A stretch of 64,000 nucleotides of DNA. Origin: Streptomyces justiciae. GTDB taxonomy: Bacteria > Actinomycetota > Actinomycetes > Streptomycetales > Streptomycetaceae. This document shows, piece by piece, positions 50,612 to 58,117 of this stretch (within the stretch, counting starts at the first letter, position 1; each line of letters begins with the position of its first letter). The position numbers and the translations under genes are program-made. The notes under the pieces are model-generated. The model was not told the origin of the DNA. It ran no database searches and saw only the letters and a list, made by a program, of their open reading frames with translations. Where the stretch lies: the NCBI RefSeq assembly GCF_015163075.1, contig NZ_JADDXU010000018.1, positions 152,020-216,019 of the forward strand, written 5' to 3'.

Positions 50612-52144
50612 TCAGTCGACGGCCTCCACCGTGACGGCTTCCCTTGAGGCGCCGCCCGCCATCGCGAGACCCAGCGTCCGTTCGTCCGCCTCGTCCTTGT
50701 CGTACGACGCCGTGATCCGGCCCTCGTACATGACCAGCACCCGGTCCGCCAGGCCCCGGATCTCGCTCAGTTCGGCCGAGACGAGGAGCACGGCGTGACC
50801 GGCGTCGCGGTAGGCGATCAGCTGGTCGTGGATGTTCTGGATGGCGCCGATGTCGACGCCGCGGGTCGGCTGCTCGACGAGCAACAGCGGTGCCTCATGG
50901 GCGAGTTCGCGGCCGATGAGGAGCTTCTGGAGATTGCCGCCGGACAGCGCGGAGGCGGGCACCTCGGGGGCGGACGCCTTGATGCCGAAGCGTTCGGTCA
51001 ACTGCCGTGCGTGCGCCCGGACTCCGGCCGGGGGCAGCAGCCCGCGGGACGACAACGACGTACGGTGATGTCCCATCGCGAGGTTCTCGGCGACGGACGC
51101 GGCAGGGGCCGTACCGACCGCGTGGCGGTCTTCCGGGACATACGCCAGGCCTTTGAGCCGGCGTTCGGTGGCCGAGGCGTGGGTGATATCGGCGTCGAGC
51201 AGGGTCACTTGCCCGGTGCTTGTCGGCCGCAGTCCGGCCAGCGCCTCGATCAGCTCGCTCTGGCCGTTGCCCGCGACGCCCGCGATGCCGACGATCTCGC
51301 CCGCCCGCACCGTGAGCGAAGCCTCGCGCACCCCGTCGGTGGCGAGGCCGGACACGCCCAGGACCACGTCACCCGGCGTCCCCGGGGCGTGGATGCGGTC
51401 GAGTTCGACCGCGCGGCCGGTCATCGCGGCCGCGATCTCGTCGGCGGAGGTCTCCGCGGTGACCAGGCGGGCCACCACCCGGCCGTCCCGCAGCACGGTC
51501 ACGCGGTCGCTGCCTTCGAGGACCTCGCGCAGCTTGTGCGTGACGAGGATCACCGTACGGCCCTGCGCGGTCAGCGACTTGAGGACGGTGAACAGCGCGT
51601 CCGCCTCGGCGGGCGTGAGCACCGCCGTCGGCTCGTCGAGGATCAGCGTGCGGGCGCCGCGGTGCAGCAGCTTGAGGATCTCGACGCGCTGGCGCAGACC
51701 GACCGGCAGGTCGCCGACGCGGGCGTCCGGGTCCACGGCCAGACCGTGTTCCTCGACGAGTTCACGCACCCGACGGCGGGCCGCGGCCCGGTCCACCAGG
51801 CCGAAGCGGCGCGGCTCGGCGGCGTAGACGACGTTCTCGGCCACGCTCAGCGAGTCGAACAGCTTGAAGCTCTGGTGGACCATGCCGAGTCCGGCGGCCA
51901 TCGCGTCGCCGGGGCTGGCGAAGTCCGCCTCACGGCCGTCGACGCGGACCGATCCGGCGTCGGCGCGTGTCATGCCGTACAGGATCGACATGAGTGTGGA
52001 CTTGCCCGCGCCGTTCTCGCCCATGAGGGCGTGGATCTCGCCGCGGCGGACGGTCAGGTCGACGGCGTCGTTGGCGAGCGTGCCGGGGAACCGCTTGGTG
52101 ATTCCCCGGAGCTCGACCGCCGGATCAGCTTGCGGCGGGGTCAT
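50612..52144 (-). CDS. ABC transporter ATP-binding protein with two ABC domains, nucleoside type
   Basis: A 510-residue fused ATPase (NupO/YufO-like). The first domain has Walker A GENGAGKST, signature VGLRQRVEILKLL and Walker B LILDEPTAVLTP. The second has the degenerate Walker A GVAGNGQSEL usual in this class, signature SGGNLQKLLIGRE and LLLVEQPTRGVDIG. It energises import by the two permeases. Its start overlaps the end of the BMP lipoprotein gene by 20 bases. Confidence 0.94.
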   Translation of the reverse strand: MTPPQADPAVELRGITKRFPGTLANDAVDLTVRRGEIHALMGENGAGKSTLMSILYGMTRADAGSVRVDGREADFASPGDAMAAGLGMVHQSFKLFDSLSVAENVVYAAEPRRFGLVDRAAARRRVRELVEEHGLAVDPDARVGDLPVGLRQRVEILKLLHRGARTLILDEPTAVLTPAEADALFTVLKSLTAQGRTVILVTHKLREVLEGSDRVTVLRDGRVVARLVTAETSADEIAAAMTGRAVELDRIHAPGTPGDVVLGVSGLATDGVREASLTVRAGEIVGIAGVAGNGQSELIEALAGLRPTSTGQVTLLDADITHASATERRLKGLAYVPEDRHAVGTAPAASVAENLAMGHHRTSLSSRGLLPPAGVRAHARQLTERFGIKASAPEVPASALSGGNLQKLLIGRELAHEAPLLLVEQPTRGVDIGAIQNIHDQLIAYRDAGHAVLLVSAELSEIRGLADRVLVMYEGRITASYDKDEADERTLGLAMAGGASREAVTVEAVD

Positions 52145-53174
52145 CGACCGTCAGCTTCCCGGACACGATCTGGTCGCGCAGTTCCTTGACCTTCGCGAGG
52201 ACGTCCGTGTGGTCGGCGATGACGCACTTCGACGTCTCGACGCCGTCCTCCAGGCCGGTCAGGCTGATGCCGCCCTCCTTGAGGCCGTACGAGACGGTCG
52301 TGCCCGCCTTGCCGTCGAGCACCGACTCGATGCCCTTCTCCACGGCCACGTCGGTGCGCTTGATCACGTTGTCGACGACCGTGCCGGGCGCCGCGGTGCA
52401 CTGGTTGACGTCGACGCCGTACGCGTAGGCGCCCTTGGCCTTGGCGGCCTCGAAGACGCCGTAGTTGCCGGCCGCCGCGGCCGCCATGAGCTGGTCGTAG
52501 CCCTTGGCGAGCAGGGTGCCCGCCTGCTCCTTGGCGCGGGCCGAGTCGTCGAACGGCGACTGGCCGCCGACGAAGCGCGTGTCCGTCGTGGTCTTCGGCG
52601 CGACCTTCTTGGCGCCGGCCGCGAACGGGTCGCTGTAGCGGCGGAACTGGGGCGTGTCGAGGACGTCGACCGCGCCGACCTTGCCCGACTTGCTGAGCAG
52701 GCCCGCCTCGGCGCCTGCGAGGTAGACGCCCTCGTGCTCACGGAAGACGGCGCAACTCACGTTCTTGAAGGTCTTCGTGGTGCAGGCGTCGATGATCAGG
52801 AACTGCTGCTTCGGGTTCTTCTCGGCCTGCTGGGCGACGATGTCGGCGAACTCGAAGCCGACCAGCACGATGACGTCCGGCTTGGCGTCGACCGCGGCCT
52901 GCACGTTCTGCTGCTGGGAGGCGGTGTCGGTGGACTCGTAGACCTTCTGCGAGCCGTCGTGCTTCTTCGCCGCGGACTCGATGCCGCTGACGGCGAGCTT
53001 CAGGAACTCGTTCTGGCCCACGGCGTCCGGGGTGACCAGCGTGAACGACGTGTCGCTGCCCGCGCTCGCGCTGCCGGAGTCGTTCTTCGCGGCGGCGTTG
53101 CAGGCGGTGGCCGCGGTGACCATCAGCGCGGTGGCGGCGGCGACCTGGAGGGTACGGCGGGATCTGCGGAGCAT
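52125..53174 (-). CDS. BMP-family nucleoside-binding lipoprotein
   Basis: A 349-residue substrate-binding lipoprotein. The N-terminus is MLRRSRRTLQVAAATALMV with the lipobox TAATAC, so it is anchored outside the membrane. The basic membrane protein (PnrA-like) domain follows: FTLVTPDAVGQNEFLKLAVSG, PDVIVLVGFEFADIVAQQA, REHEGVYLAGAEAGLLS and GYDQLMAAAAAGNYGVF. PnrA-type proteins bind purine nucleosides. It is the first protein gene of the import/salvage operon and lies 83 bases after a 21-residue leader frame, with a hairpin between. The ligand is inferred to be methylthioadenosine or another nucleoside. Confidence 0.92.
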   Translation of the reverse strand: MLRRSRRTLQVAAATALMVTAATACNAAAKNDSGSASAGSDTSFTLVTPDAVGQNEFLKLAVSGIESAAKKHDGSQKVYESTDTASQQQNVQAAVDAKPDVIVLVGFEFADIVAQQAEKNPKQQFLIIDACTTKTFKNVSCAVFREHEGVYLAGAEAGLLSKSGKVGAVDVLDTPQFRRYSDPFAAGAKKVAPKTTTDTRFVGGQSPFDDSARAKEQAGTLLAKGYDQLMAAAAAGNYGVFEAAKAKGAYAYGVDVNQCTAAPGTVVDNVIKRTDVAVEKGIESVLDGKAGTTVSYGLKEGGISLTGLEDGVETSKCVIADHTDVLAKVKELRDQIVSGKLTVDDPAAS

Positions 53175-53202
53175 CGAGGGAGACCTTCCGGATACGGCGA
53201 TG

Positions 53203-53222
53203 CGCGCTCCGTCGGGAGCGCG
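53203..53222 (-). promoter_or_regulatory. Hairpin between leader peptide and BMP lipoprotein gene
   Basis: CGCGCTCC (53203-53210) pairs perfectly with GGAGCGCG (53215-53222), 4-base loop, in the transcribed stretch between the leader stop and the lipoprotein start. It could be part of an attenuation switch. There is no clear U-tract. Confidence 0.45.
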
Positions 53223-53256
53223 TGAGGGTGGATGGGGGACGCTGCGGGGACGGGGG

Positions 53257-53322
53257 TCAGCGTCGACAGCCGTCGCCGGCACACCGGCCGAAGTCGAGGA
53301 AACGGCGCTTGGTCAGCAGCAC
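53257..53322 (-). CDS. Putative 21-residue cysteine-containing leader peptide of the BMP operon
   Basis: A GTG-to-TGA frame of 22 codons, beginning VLLTKRRFLDFGRCAG and ending CRR. It is preceded by a strong AAGGAGGAAA ribosome-binding site 5-6 bases from the GTG. The pattern (basic start, RFLDFGR, then two cysteines and terminal arginines) resembles Streptomyces putative leader peptides with a (H/Y)VDL(C/L)R core found upstream of sulfur-related genes. It lies 82 bases before the lipoprotein gene. I infer that ribosome stalling at Cys codons controls the operon when cysteine is scarce. Confidence 0.6.
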   Translation of the reverse strand: MLLTKRRFLDFGRCAGDGCRR

Positions 53323-53401
53323 GGGCTTTCCTCCTTCGTCTCGGTCTGCGGACTGATCGCTGGACAGTAGCATTCGTTTCTGGACACCTGCTCGACTGTC
53401 T

Positions 53402-53415
53402 CGAACTATGGTTCG
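53402..53415. promoter_or_regulatory. Palindrome in the divergent mtnA/BMP promoter region
   Basis: CGAAC-TATG-GTTCG is a perfect dyad with 5-base arms, located 53 bases before mtnA and 80 bases before the leader frame of the divergent BMP operon. A direct repeat of CTGGACA flanks it (near 53350 and 53372). It is a candidate shared regulator site. Confidence 0.4.
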
Positions 53416-53467
53416 TGCAGGTCATGTACGGTGGCGGAGACCACCGGAACATCAGGAGTGTCCCGAT

Positions 53468-54499
53468 ATGCCCCAGGAATTGCGCGCGGTCGAGTGGACC
53501 GGGGAGAGCCTCGCCCTCATCGACCAGACCCTGCTGCCGCAGCGCACCGCGACCATGGATGTCCGCGATGTGGACACTCTGGTCGACGCGATCCAGCGCC
53601 TCGTGGTGCGCGGCGCGCCGGCCATCGGGGCGGCGGGCGCGTACGGTGTCGCGCTCGCGCTCATCGAGGGGGAGCGCGAGGGCTGGTCGGTGGAGGAGGT
53701 ACGCGCGGCCGTCGCCCGCGTCCGCGAGGCCCGCCCCACGGCCGTCAACCTCATGGTGTGCGTGGACCGCGTCATGACCCGCTTCGACGAGGGCCTCGAC
53801 GCGGTGCTGGAGGAGGCCGCCGCCGTCCAGCGCGAGGACGTCGAGGCGAACCGCGCGATGGGTGCCTTCGGCGCCGACTGGCTGCTCGAACTGGTCGGCG
53901 AGGACCGGCCGTTGCGCATCCTGACCCACTGCAACACCGGCGCCCTCGCGACCGCCGGCTGGGGCACGGCACTCGGCGTCATCCGCGAACTCCACGCGCG
54001 CGGACGCCTGGAGGTCGTGTACGCCGACGAGACGCGCCCGCTGCTCCAGGGATCGCGGCTCACCGCCTGGGAGTTGGTCCAGGAGGGCATACCGCACTAC
54101 GTCCAGGCCGACGGGGCCGCCGCCGGCACCGTCCTGCGCGGCGAGGTCGACGCGGCGATCGTCGGCGCGGACCGCATCGCGGCCAACGGCGACACCGCCA
54201 ACAAGGTCGGCACGGTGGGCGTCGCGCTCGCCTGCGCCGACGCGGGCATCCCGTTCCTGGTGGCCGCGCCGACGACGACGGTCGACCTCGCCACCAAAAC
54301 CGGCGACGACATCCACATCGAACTCCGCGGTGAGGATGAGGTGTTGGAGTGGGGCGGGGTGCGGACGGCGCCCGCCGAGTCGCGCGGCCACAACCCCGCG
54401 TTCGACGTGACGCCGGGGCGGCTGGTGACGGGGCTGGTGACGGAGCGGGGCGTGCTGGAGGTGTCCGCCGGTCAACTGCCGGGCGATCACCTGAAGTAG
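53468..54499 (+). CDS. mtnA: S-methyl-5-thioribose-1-phosphate isomerase
   Basis: Converts methylthioribose-1-phosphate to methylthioribulose-1-phosphate, the entry step to the lower methionine salvage pathway. It has 343 residues. Family motifs are VRGAPAIGAAGAYGVAL, LTHCNTGALATAGWGTALG (catalytic Cys), DETRPLLQGSRLTAWEL and AIVGADRIAANGDTANKVGT (catalytic Asp). The related eIF2B proteins lack this combination. It stands alone on the plus strand between the two import operons, so it can receive product from both. The ATG at 53468 has AGGAG upstream. It ends at a perfect 28-bp palindromic terminator. Confidence 0.96.
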   Translation: MPQELRAVEWTGESLALIDQTLLPQRTATMDVRDVDTLVDAIQRLVVRGAPAIGAAGAYGVALALIEGEREGWSVEEVRAAVARVREARPTAVNLMVCVDRVMTRFDEGLDAVLEEAAAVQREDVEANRAMGAFGADWLLELVGEDRPLRILTHCNTGALATAGWGTALGVIRELHARGRLEVVYADETRPLLQGSRLTAWELVQEGIPHYVQADGAAAGTVLRGEVDAAIVGADRIAANGDTANKVGTVGVALACADAGIPFLVAAPTTTVDLATKTGDDIHIELRGEDEVLEWGGVRTAPAESRGHNPAFDVTPGRLVTGLVTERGVLEVSAGQLPGDHLK

Positions 54500-54516
54500 A
54501 GCCTTTGGTAACAAGA

Positions 54517-54544
54517 AAGGGACCCCCGAGCTCGGGGGTCCCTT
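54517..54544. terminator. Bidirectional terminator between mtnA and mtnB
   Basis: AAGGGACCCCCGAG followed directly by CTCGGGGGTCCCTT is a perfect 28-bp palindrome; flanking ACAAG and CTTGT can extend it. It separates the convergent mtnA and mtnDCB transcripts. Confidence 0.85.
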
Positions 54545-54554
54545 GTCCTTCAGG

Positions 54555-55163
54555 TCAGCGCTGCGAAAGCTCCAACTCCAGCAGCCACTCCACCACTTCG
54601 GTGTGGTGCCGCGCCTGACGCGGATCGGCTCCCCACACGTACAGCCCGTGCCCGGCCACGACCACCGCGGGCATCCGCGGATCCCGCGCCGCCTCCAGCC
54701 GGTCCCCGAGCACCTTCATGTCCTGGCTGTTGGCGATGACCGGCAGTGTCACCTCGACGTCGTGCGCGGGCTGCCCGACGCCCTTCAGCATCTCCAGGTC
54801 CTTGAACACGATCCCGCCCGGCTCGCGCCGCCCCATGGCCACAGATGCCACCGTGTGGACGTGGACGACGGCCCCGGCCCCGGTCAGCGCGGCGACCCGC
54901 GCGTGCAGCTCGGCCTCGGCGGACGGCTTGCCGCCCTGCACTGCGGCGCCCTGCCCGTCCACCAACACCACGTCCGCGGGCGTCAGTTCGCCCTTGTCGT
55001 GGCCGCTCGCGGTGACCGCGAGCCGCAGCGGGTCGCGGGTGAGCACCACGGACAGGTTGCCGGAGGTGCCCCGCATCCAGCCGAAGGAGGCGAAGCGGGC
55101 GGACTCGGCGGCGAGGACCGCCCCCGCCTCCTCCAGGTCGAGTGCGCTGATCTCGGCGGTCAT
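54555..55163 (-). CDS. mtnB: Methylthioribulose-1-phosphate dehydratase
   Basis: Dehydrates methylthioribulose-1-phosphate to the diketo-enol precursor. It is a 202-residue class II aldolase-fold zinc enzyme. GWMRGTSGNLSVVL is the phosphate-binding region, KPSAEAELHARV the catalytic Glu region, and HVHTVASVAMGRR contributes zinc-binding histidines. AGHGLYVWGADPRQARHHTEVVEWL near the C-terminus is typical of MtnB. The ATG overlaps the mtnC stop (ATGA). It is the last gene of mtnD-mtnC-mtnB. Confidence 0.95.
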   Translation of the reverse strand: MTAEISALDLEEAGAVLAAESARFASFGWMRGTSGNLSVVLTRDPLRLAVTASGHDKGELTPADVVLVDGQGAAVQGGKPSAEAELHARVAALTGAGAVVHVHTVASVAMGRREPGGIVFKDLEMLKGVGQPAHDVEVTLPVIANSQDMKVLGDRLEAARDPRMPAVVVAGHGLYVWGADPRQARHHTEVVEWLLELELSQR

Positions 55164-55897
55164 GCGGTGCTCCCGGTGGTGCCTGTGGTGGTGCTGACGG
55201 TGATCTCGTCGAACGTCCCCGCCTGCGCGTGGTCGCCGACGCCTTGCTCGTAGTACGGCTCCCCGGGCCGCCGGACGCCGACCGCGTGCCAGCCGGCCGC
55301 GCGGGCCGCGTCCAGCTCGCCGGGGCGGTCGGAGAGGAAGAGGAGCCTGGACGGCGCGACGCCGGTCGCCGCCGCGATACGGCGGTAGGACTCCGGCTCC
55401 TGCTTGGGCCCCGCGTTCTCGGTGTCGTACAGCCCCGAGACGAGGGACGTCAGGTCGCCCTCCGGGCTGTTGGTGAACCACGCCCGCTGCGCGGCCACCG
55501 ACCCGGACGAGTAGACGTACAGCCGCAGCCCCGCCTCGTGCCAGGCGCGCAGCTGCGGTACGACGTCGTGATAGAAGTGCGAGACGAGGTCGCCGCGGGT
55601 AAAGCCCTCGGACCAGATGATGCCCTGGAGGGTCTTCAGCGGGGTGGCCTTGCGGTCCTCGTCGAGCCAGGCGTTGAGGGCCTTCTCGACGGCCGCCGCG
55701 TCCGCGTCCGGGTCGCCGAGTTCCTCGCGGACCTGGGCGACGGCCCGCTGGACGTCCGGATCACCGCTCCGCTCGGAGAGCAGTGCTCCGAAACGTGAGC
55801 GGGAGTACGGGTAGAGGACGTCGACGACGAAGCCCGTGGCGCTCGTGGTGCCCTCGATGTCGAGCACCACGGCGTCCACGTCGTACACCAGGCTCAT
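55160..55897 (-). CDS. mtnC: Acireductone synthase (enolase-phosphatase)
   Basis: A 245-residue HAD-family enzyme that enolises and dephosphorylates the diketo intermediate to acireductone. Motif I is DAVVLDIEGTTSATGFV, with the DIEGTT signature of MtnC. Motif II is LRLYVYSSGSVAAQRAWF, and the late acidic motif is LLFLSDRPGELDAARAAGW. The start overlaps the mtnD stop and the stop overlaps the mtnB start by 4 bases each, so all three proteins are made in step. Confidence 0.96.
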   Translation of the reverse strand: MSLVYDVDAVVLDIEGTTSATGFVVDVLYPYSRSRFGALLSERSGDPDVQRAVAQVREELGDPDADAAAVEKALNAWLDEDRKATPLKTLQGIIWSEGFTRGDLVSHFYHDVVPQLRAWHEAGLRLYVYSSGSVAAQRAWFTNSPEGDLTSLVSGLYDTENAGPKQEPESYRRIAAATGVAPSRLLFLSDRPGELDAARAAGWHAVGVRRPGEPYYEQGVGDHAQAGTFDEITVSTTTGTTGSTA

Positions 55898-56493
55898 GCG
55901 GAGGCCTTGTCCGCCTCGTAGCCCGCCGCGATCGTGTCGTAGTCCGGGAAGCGGGACGCGATCGTCGAACCGGTGAAGTTGCCGATCCAGCCGTCCTCCT
56001 CGTGGAAGAAACGGATCGCGGTGAACGACGGGCTGGTGCCCATGTCGAACCAGTGGGTGGTGCCGCGCGGCACGCCCAGCAGGTCGCCCTTCTCGCAGAA
56101 GACCGCGTGCACCTCGCCGTTCACGTGCAGGTAGAAGATGCCGGAGCCGGAGACGAAGAAGCGGACCTCGTCATCGTCGTCGTGCGTGTGCTCCTGGAGG
56201 AACTTCTCGCGCGCGGCCTTCGCCTTCGCCGGGAACTCCGGGTCGTCGCTGGGGTGGAGGCCGAGGACGTCGACGGTGGTGAAGCCCTCCTCGGCGTTCA
56301 GCTTCTCGATCTCCGGGCCGTACGCGGCGAACACCGTGTCGCTGTCGGCGTCGAAGGGCACGTCCTCGCGGATCGGCCACTGCTCGTAGCGCACACCGAG
56401 CGGCTTGAGCGCCTCGGCGATCTCGGCGGGGTCCGAGGTGCGGCGGACCTGCGTCTCGGGGCCGGACTCGGACCAGGTGGTCAGCAGCGTCAT
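55894..56493 (-). CDS. mtnD: Acireductone dioxygenase
   Basis: A 199-residue cupin metalloenzyme that splits acireductone with O2 to the keto-acid precursor of methionine plus formate (Fe form), or to an off-pathway product with CO (Ni form). Metal ligands are in EHTHDDDDEVRFFVSGSG (His-x-His and Glu) and RGTTHWFDMG (His). It is the first protein gene of mtnDCB. A Cys-rich 24-residue frame and a hairpin followed by a T-rich stretch lie upstream. The ATG at 56493 has TGGAG upstream. A transaminase for the last step is not in the window. Confidence 0.96.
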   Translation of the reverse strand: MTLLTTWSESGPETQVRRTSDPAEIAEALKPLGVRYEQWPIREDVPFDADSDTVFAAYGPEIEKLNAEEGFTTVDVLGLHPSDDPEFPAKAKAAREKFLQEHTHDDDDEVRFFVSGSGIFYLHVNGEVHAVFCEKGDLLGVPRGTTHWFDMGTSPSFTAIRFFHEEDGWIGNFTGSTIASRFPDYDTIAAGYEADKASA

Positions 56494-56522
56494 GGGAACA
56501 ACTCCAGGAGTCTGGAAGGAAA

Positions 56523-56549
56523 GTCCGGATACCGAGACAAGCACCGGAC
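56523..56549 (-). promoter_or_regulatory. Attenuator-like hairpin before mtnD
   Basis: GTCCGG (56523-56528) pairs with CCGGAC (56544-56549) over a 15-base loop; on the minus strand the stem is followed by TTTCCTT. It lies between the Cys-rich leader frame and mtnD, where a transcription attenuator would be expected. Confidence 0.4.
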
Positions 56550-56597
56550 GGGCGGGGGAGGAAGAGGGACGGCGGCGAAACGCGGCGGGACAGTCGG

Positions 56598-56672
56598 TCA
56601 GCCGCGACACAGCGCACGACAACAGCGGCGCATGCAGGGCATACGCAGCGCGTTCGCGCGGGGTGTCGTCAT
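56598..56672 (-). CDS. Putative 24-residue Cys-rich leader peptide of mtnDCB
   Basis: An ATG-to-TGA frame of 25 codons. It begins MTTPRANALR and continues with a dense run of Met, Cys and Arg (MPCMRRCCRALCRG): four cysteines and two internal methionines in 14 residues. A GTGAGG ribosome-binding site lies 5 bases before the ATG. It stands 104 bases before mtnD. Met and Cys codons at this density just upstream of a methionine salvage operon strongly suggest ribosome-mediated attenuation, but I know of no experiment on it. Confidence 0.6.
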   Translation of the reverse strand: MTTPRANALRMPCMRRCCRALCRG

Positions 56673-56787
56673 CGGGGCCTCACTGTGCCGGGTCGGGTGC
56701 CGGTCCCGCGATGGTAACCCGGCATGTCAGGTCAATCGGGTGTGACGTAGTCGTTGTCTCATCTGCTGAGAAACCGCTTCCACGCCT

Positions 56788-56817
56788 TTGACGGATGGCT
56801 GAAATCGTTCTCATGAT
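56788..56817 (+). promoter_or_regulatory. Promoter for the ribose-type ABC/mtnK operon
   Basis: TTGACG (56788-56793), 18 bases, CATGAT (56812-56817). The predicted start is 7 bases later, at the A of the ATG at 56824, so the leader peptide would be translated from a leaderless mRNA. Confidence 0.55.
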
Positions 56818-56823
56818 CTGCGT

Positions 56824-56895
56824 ATGAAGACGCTGCTGCTTGTACGGCGGCTGTACGTGGACCTGCTCCGGACGACCACCGCCAGCTGTCGCTGA
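56824..56895 (+). CDS. Putative 23-residue leader peptide (VDLLR type) of the ribose-type ABC/mtnK operon
   Basis: An ATG-to-TGA frame of 24 codons, reading MKTLLLVRRLYVDLLR and ending with a Thr run and ASCR. The RRLYVDLLR core followed by a Cys-Arg end matches the widespread Streptomyces putative leader peptides upstream of sulfur metabolism genes. It has no ribosome-binding site but sits exactly at the predicted transcript start, as leaderless members of the group do. It precedes the binding-protein gene by 118 bases. Confidence 0.7.
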   Translation: MKTLLLVRRLYVDLLRTTTASCR

Positions 56896-57013
56896 CCCCT
56901 CCCGGAGCTCCGCCCTGCCCTCCTTCCGCGGTGGCGCATTCCCTTTCTGCTCGCGCTCCGGGCCCGGCACCCCCTTCATCCGCTCTGCACCACCCCGCAC
57001 CTGGAGCCCCACC

Positions 57014-58117
57014 ATGTCCCGCACCCGTCTGCCCCTTGCCGCGCTCTCCCTCGCGTCCCTCTCCGCGCTCGTGCTCTCCGGCTGCTCGCAGTCCACCGAC
57101 GCCTCCAAGTCCAAGGACGCGGGCGACACCGCCGCCTCCGCGTCGGCCGCCACCGGCAAGAAGCCCGCCCCGTTCAGCGCGGGCGCGGTCAAGGTCGCCC
57201 TGGTCCGGCAGAGCGGCGCCGGCGACTACTTCGAGCAGTGGGGCAACGGCGCCAAGGCGCAGGCCAAGGCCCTCGGCATCGACCTGACCGTGTACGACGC
57301 CCAGGCCGACAACGCCAAGCAGGCCACCGACCTGTCCTCGGCCATCAACTCCGGCGCCAAGGCGATCATCATCGACCACGGCTTCCCGGCCACCATCCAG
57401 CCGGAGATCGACAAGGCCGTGAAGAAGGGCATCAAGGTCGTCGTCTACGACGTCGAGACGGCCACCCAGGGCGTCGTCTCCACCAAGCAGGACGACGCCA
57501 GCATGGCCCAGGCCGTGCTCGACGTGATGGCCGAGAAGGTCGGCAAGGACGCCAAGGTCGGCTACGTCAACGTCGCCGGGTACGCCGCCCTCGACAAGCG
57601 GAACACCGTGTGGACGAAGGAACTCGCCGCGCAGGGCTGGAAGCAGGAGTTCAAGGTCGGCAAGGTCACCGACTCCACGGCCACTGACAACGTTCCCCTC
57701 GTCTCCGCCGCGCTCACCCAGCACGGCGACGTCGCCGGTGTCTTCGCCCCCTACGACGAGCTCGCCAAGGGCACCGTCCTCGCCGTGCAGAACAAGAAGC
57801 TCCAGGACAAGGTGAAGGTCTTCGGCGCGGACGTCTCCAACGCCGACATCCAGCAGATGACCGCCGCCGACAGCCCCTGGGTCGCCACCGCCGGCACCGA
57901 CCCGTCCGCGGTCGGCGCCGCCGTCGTCCGCACCACCGCCCTCGAACTCGCCGGTCAACTGAACAAGACCTCCGTCGAGTTCCCGGCCGTCGCCATCACG
58001 CAGGACTTCCTGCGCGAGAAGAAGATCGAGAACATGGACCAGCTGCGCGAGGCGCTGCCCGCGCTGAACCTGTCCCAGGTCTCGACCGCGGACTGGATCT
58101 CGAATGTCGCCCACTGA
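57014..58117 (+). CDS. Ribose-type ABC substrate-binding lipoprotein, probable methylthioribose binder
   Basis: A 367-residue periplasmic-binding-protein-like lipoprotein. The signal is RLPLAALSLASLSALVLSGC with the lipobox LSGC. The type I sugar-binding fold (RbsB class) follows: VKVALVRQSGAGDYFEQWGNG, NAKQATDLSSAINSGAKAII, IDKAVKKGIKVVVYDVE and GVFAPYDELAKGTV. It heads an operon of binding protein, ATPase, permease and methylthioribose kinase, so methylthioribose is the most likely ligand. The ATG at 57014 has TGGAG upstream. It overlaps the ATPase gene by 14 bases. Confidence 0.9.
   Translation: MSRTRLPLAALSLASLSALVLSGCSQSTDASKSKDAGDTAASASAATGKKPAPFSAGAVKVALVRQSGAGDYFEQWGNGAKAQAKALGIDLTVYDAQADNAKQATDLSSAINSGAKAIIIDHGFPATIQPEIDKAVKKGIKVVVYDVETATQGVVSTKQDDASMAQAVLDVMAEKVGKDAKVGYVNVAGYAALDKRNTVWTKELAAQGWKQEFKVGKVTDSTATDNVPLVSAALTQHGDVAGVFAPYDELAKGTVLAVQNKKLQDKVKVFGADVSNADIQQMTAADSPWVATAGTDPSAVGAAVVRTTALELAGQLNKTSVEFPAVAITQDFLREKKIENMDQLREALPALNLSQVSTADWISNVAH

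Noticed and set aside
52160..52185. Second copy of the dispersed repeat seen at 30776
   Set aside because: TGGTCGCGCAGTTCC is shared, but here it is coding sequence of the BMP lipoprotein and the rest of the repeat is missing.
53175..56823. SAM-binding (S-box type) riboswitch for the mtn genes
   Set aside because: I looked upstream of mtnA, the BMP operon, mtnD and the ribose-type operon; the leaders are too short and contain peptide frames instead of the expected multi-helix structure.
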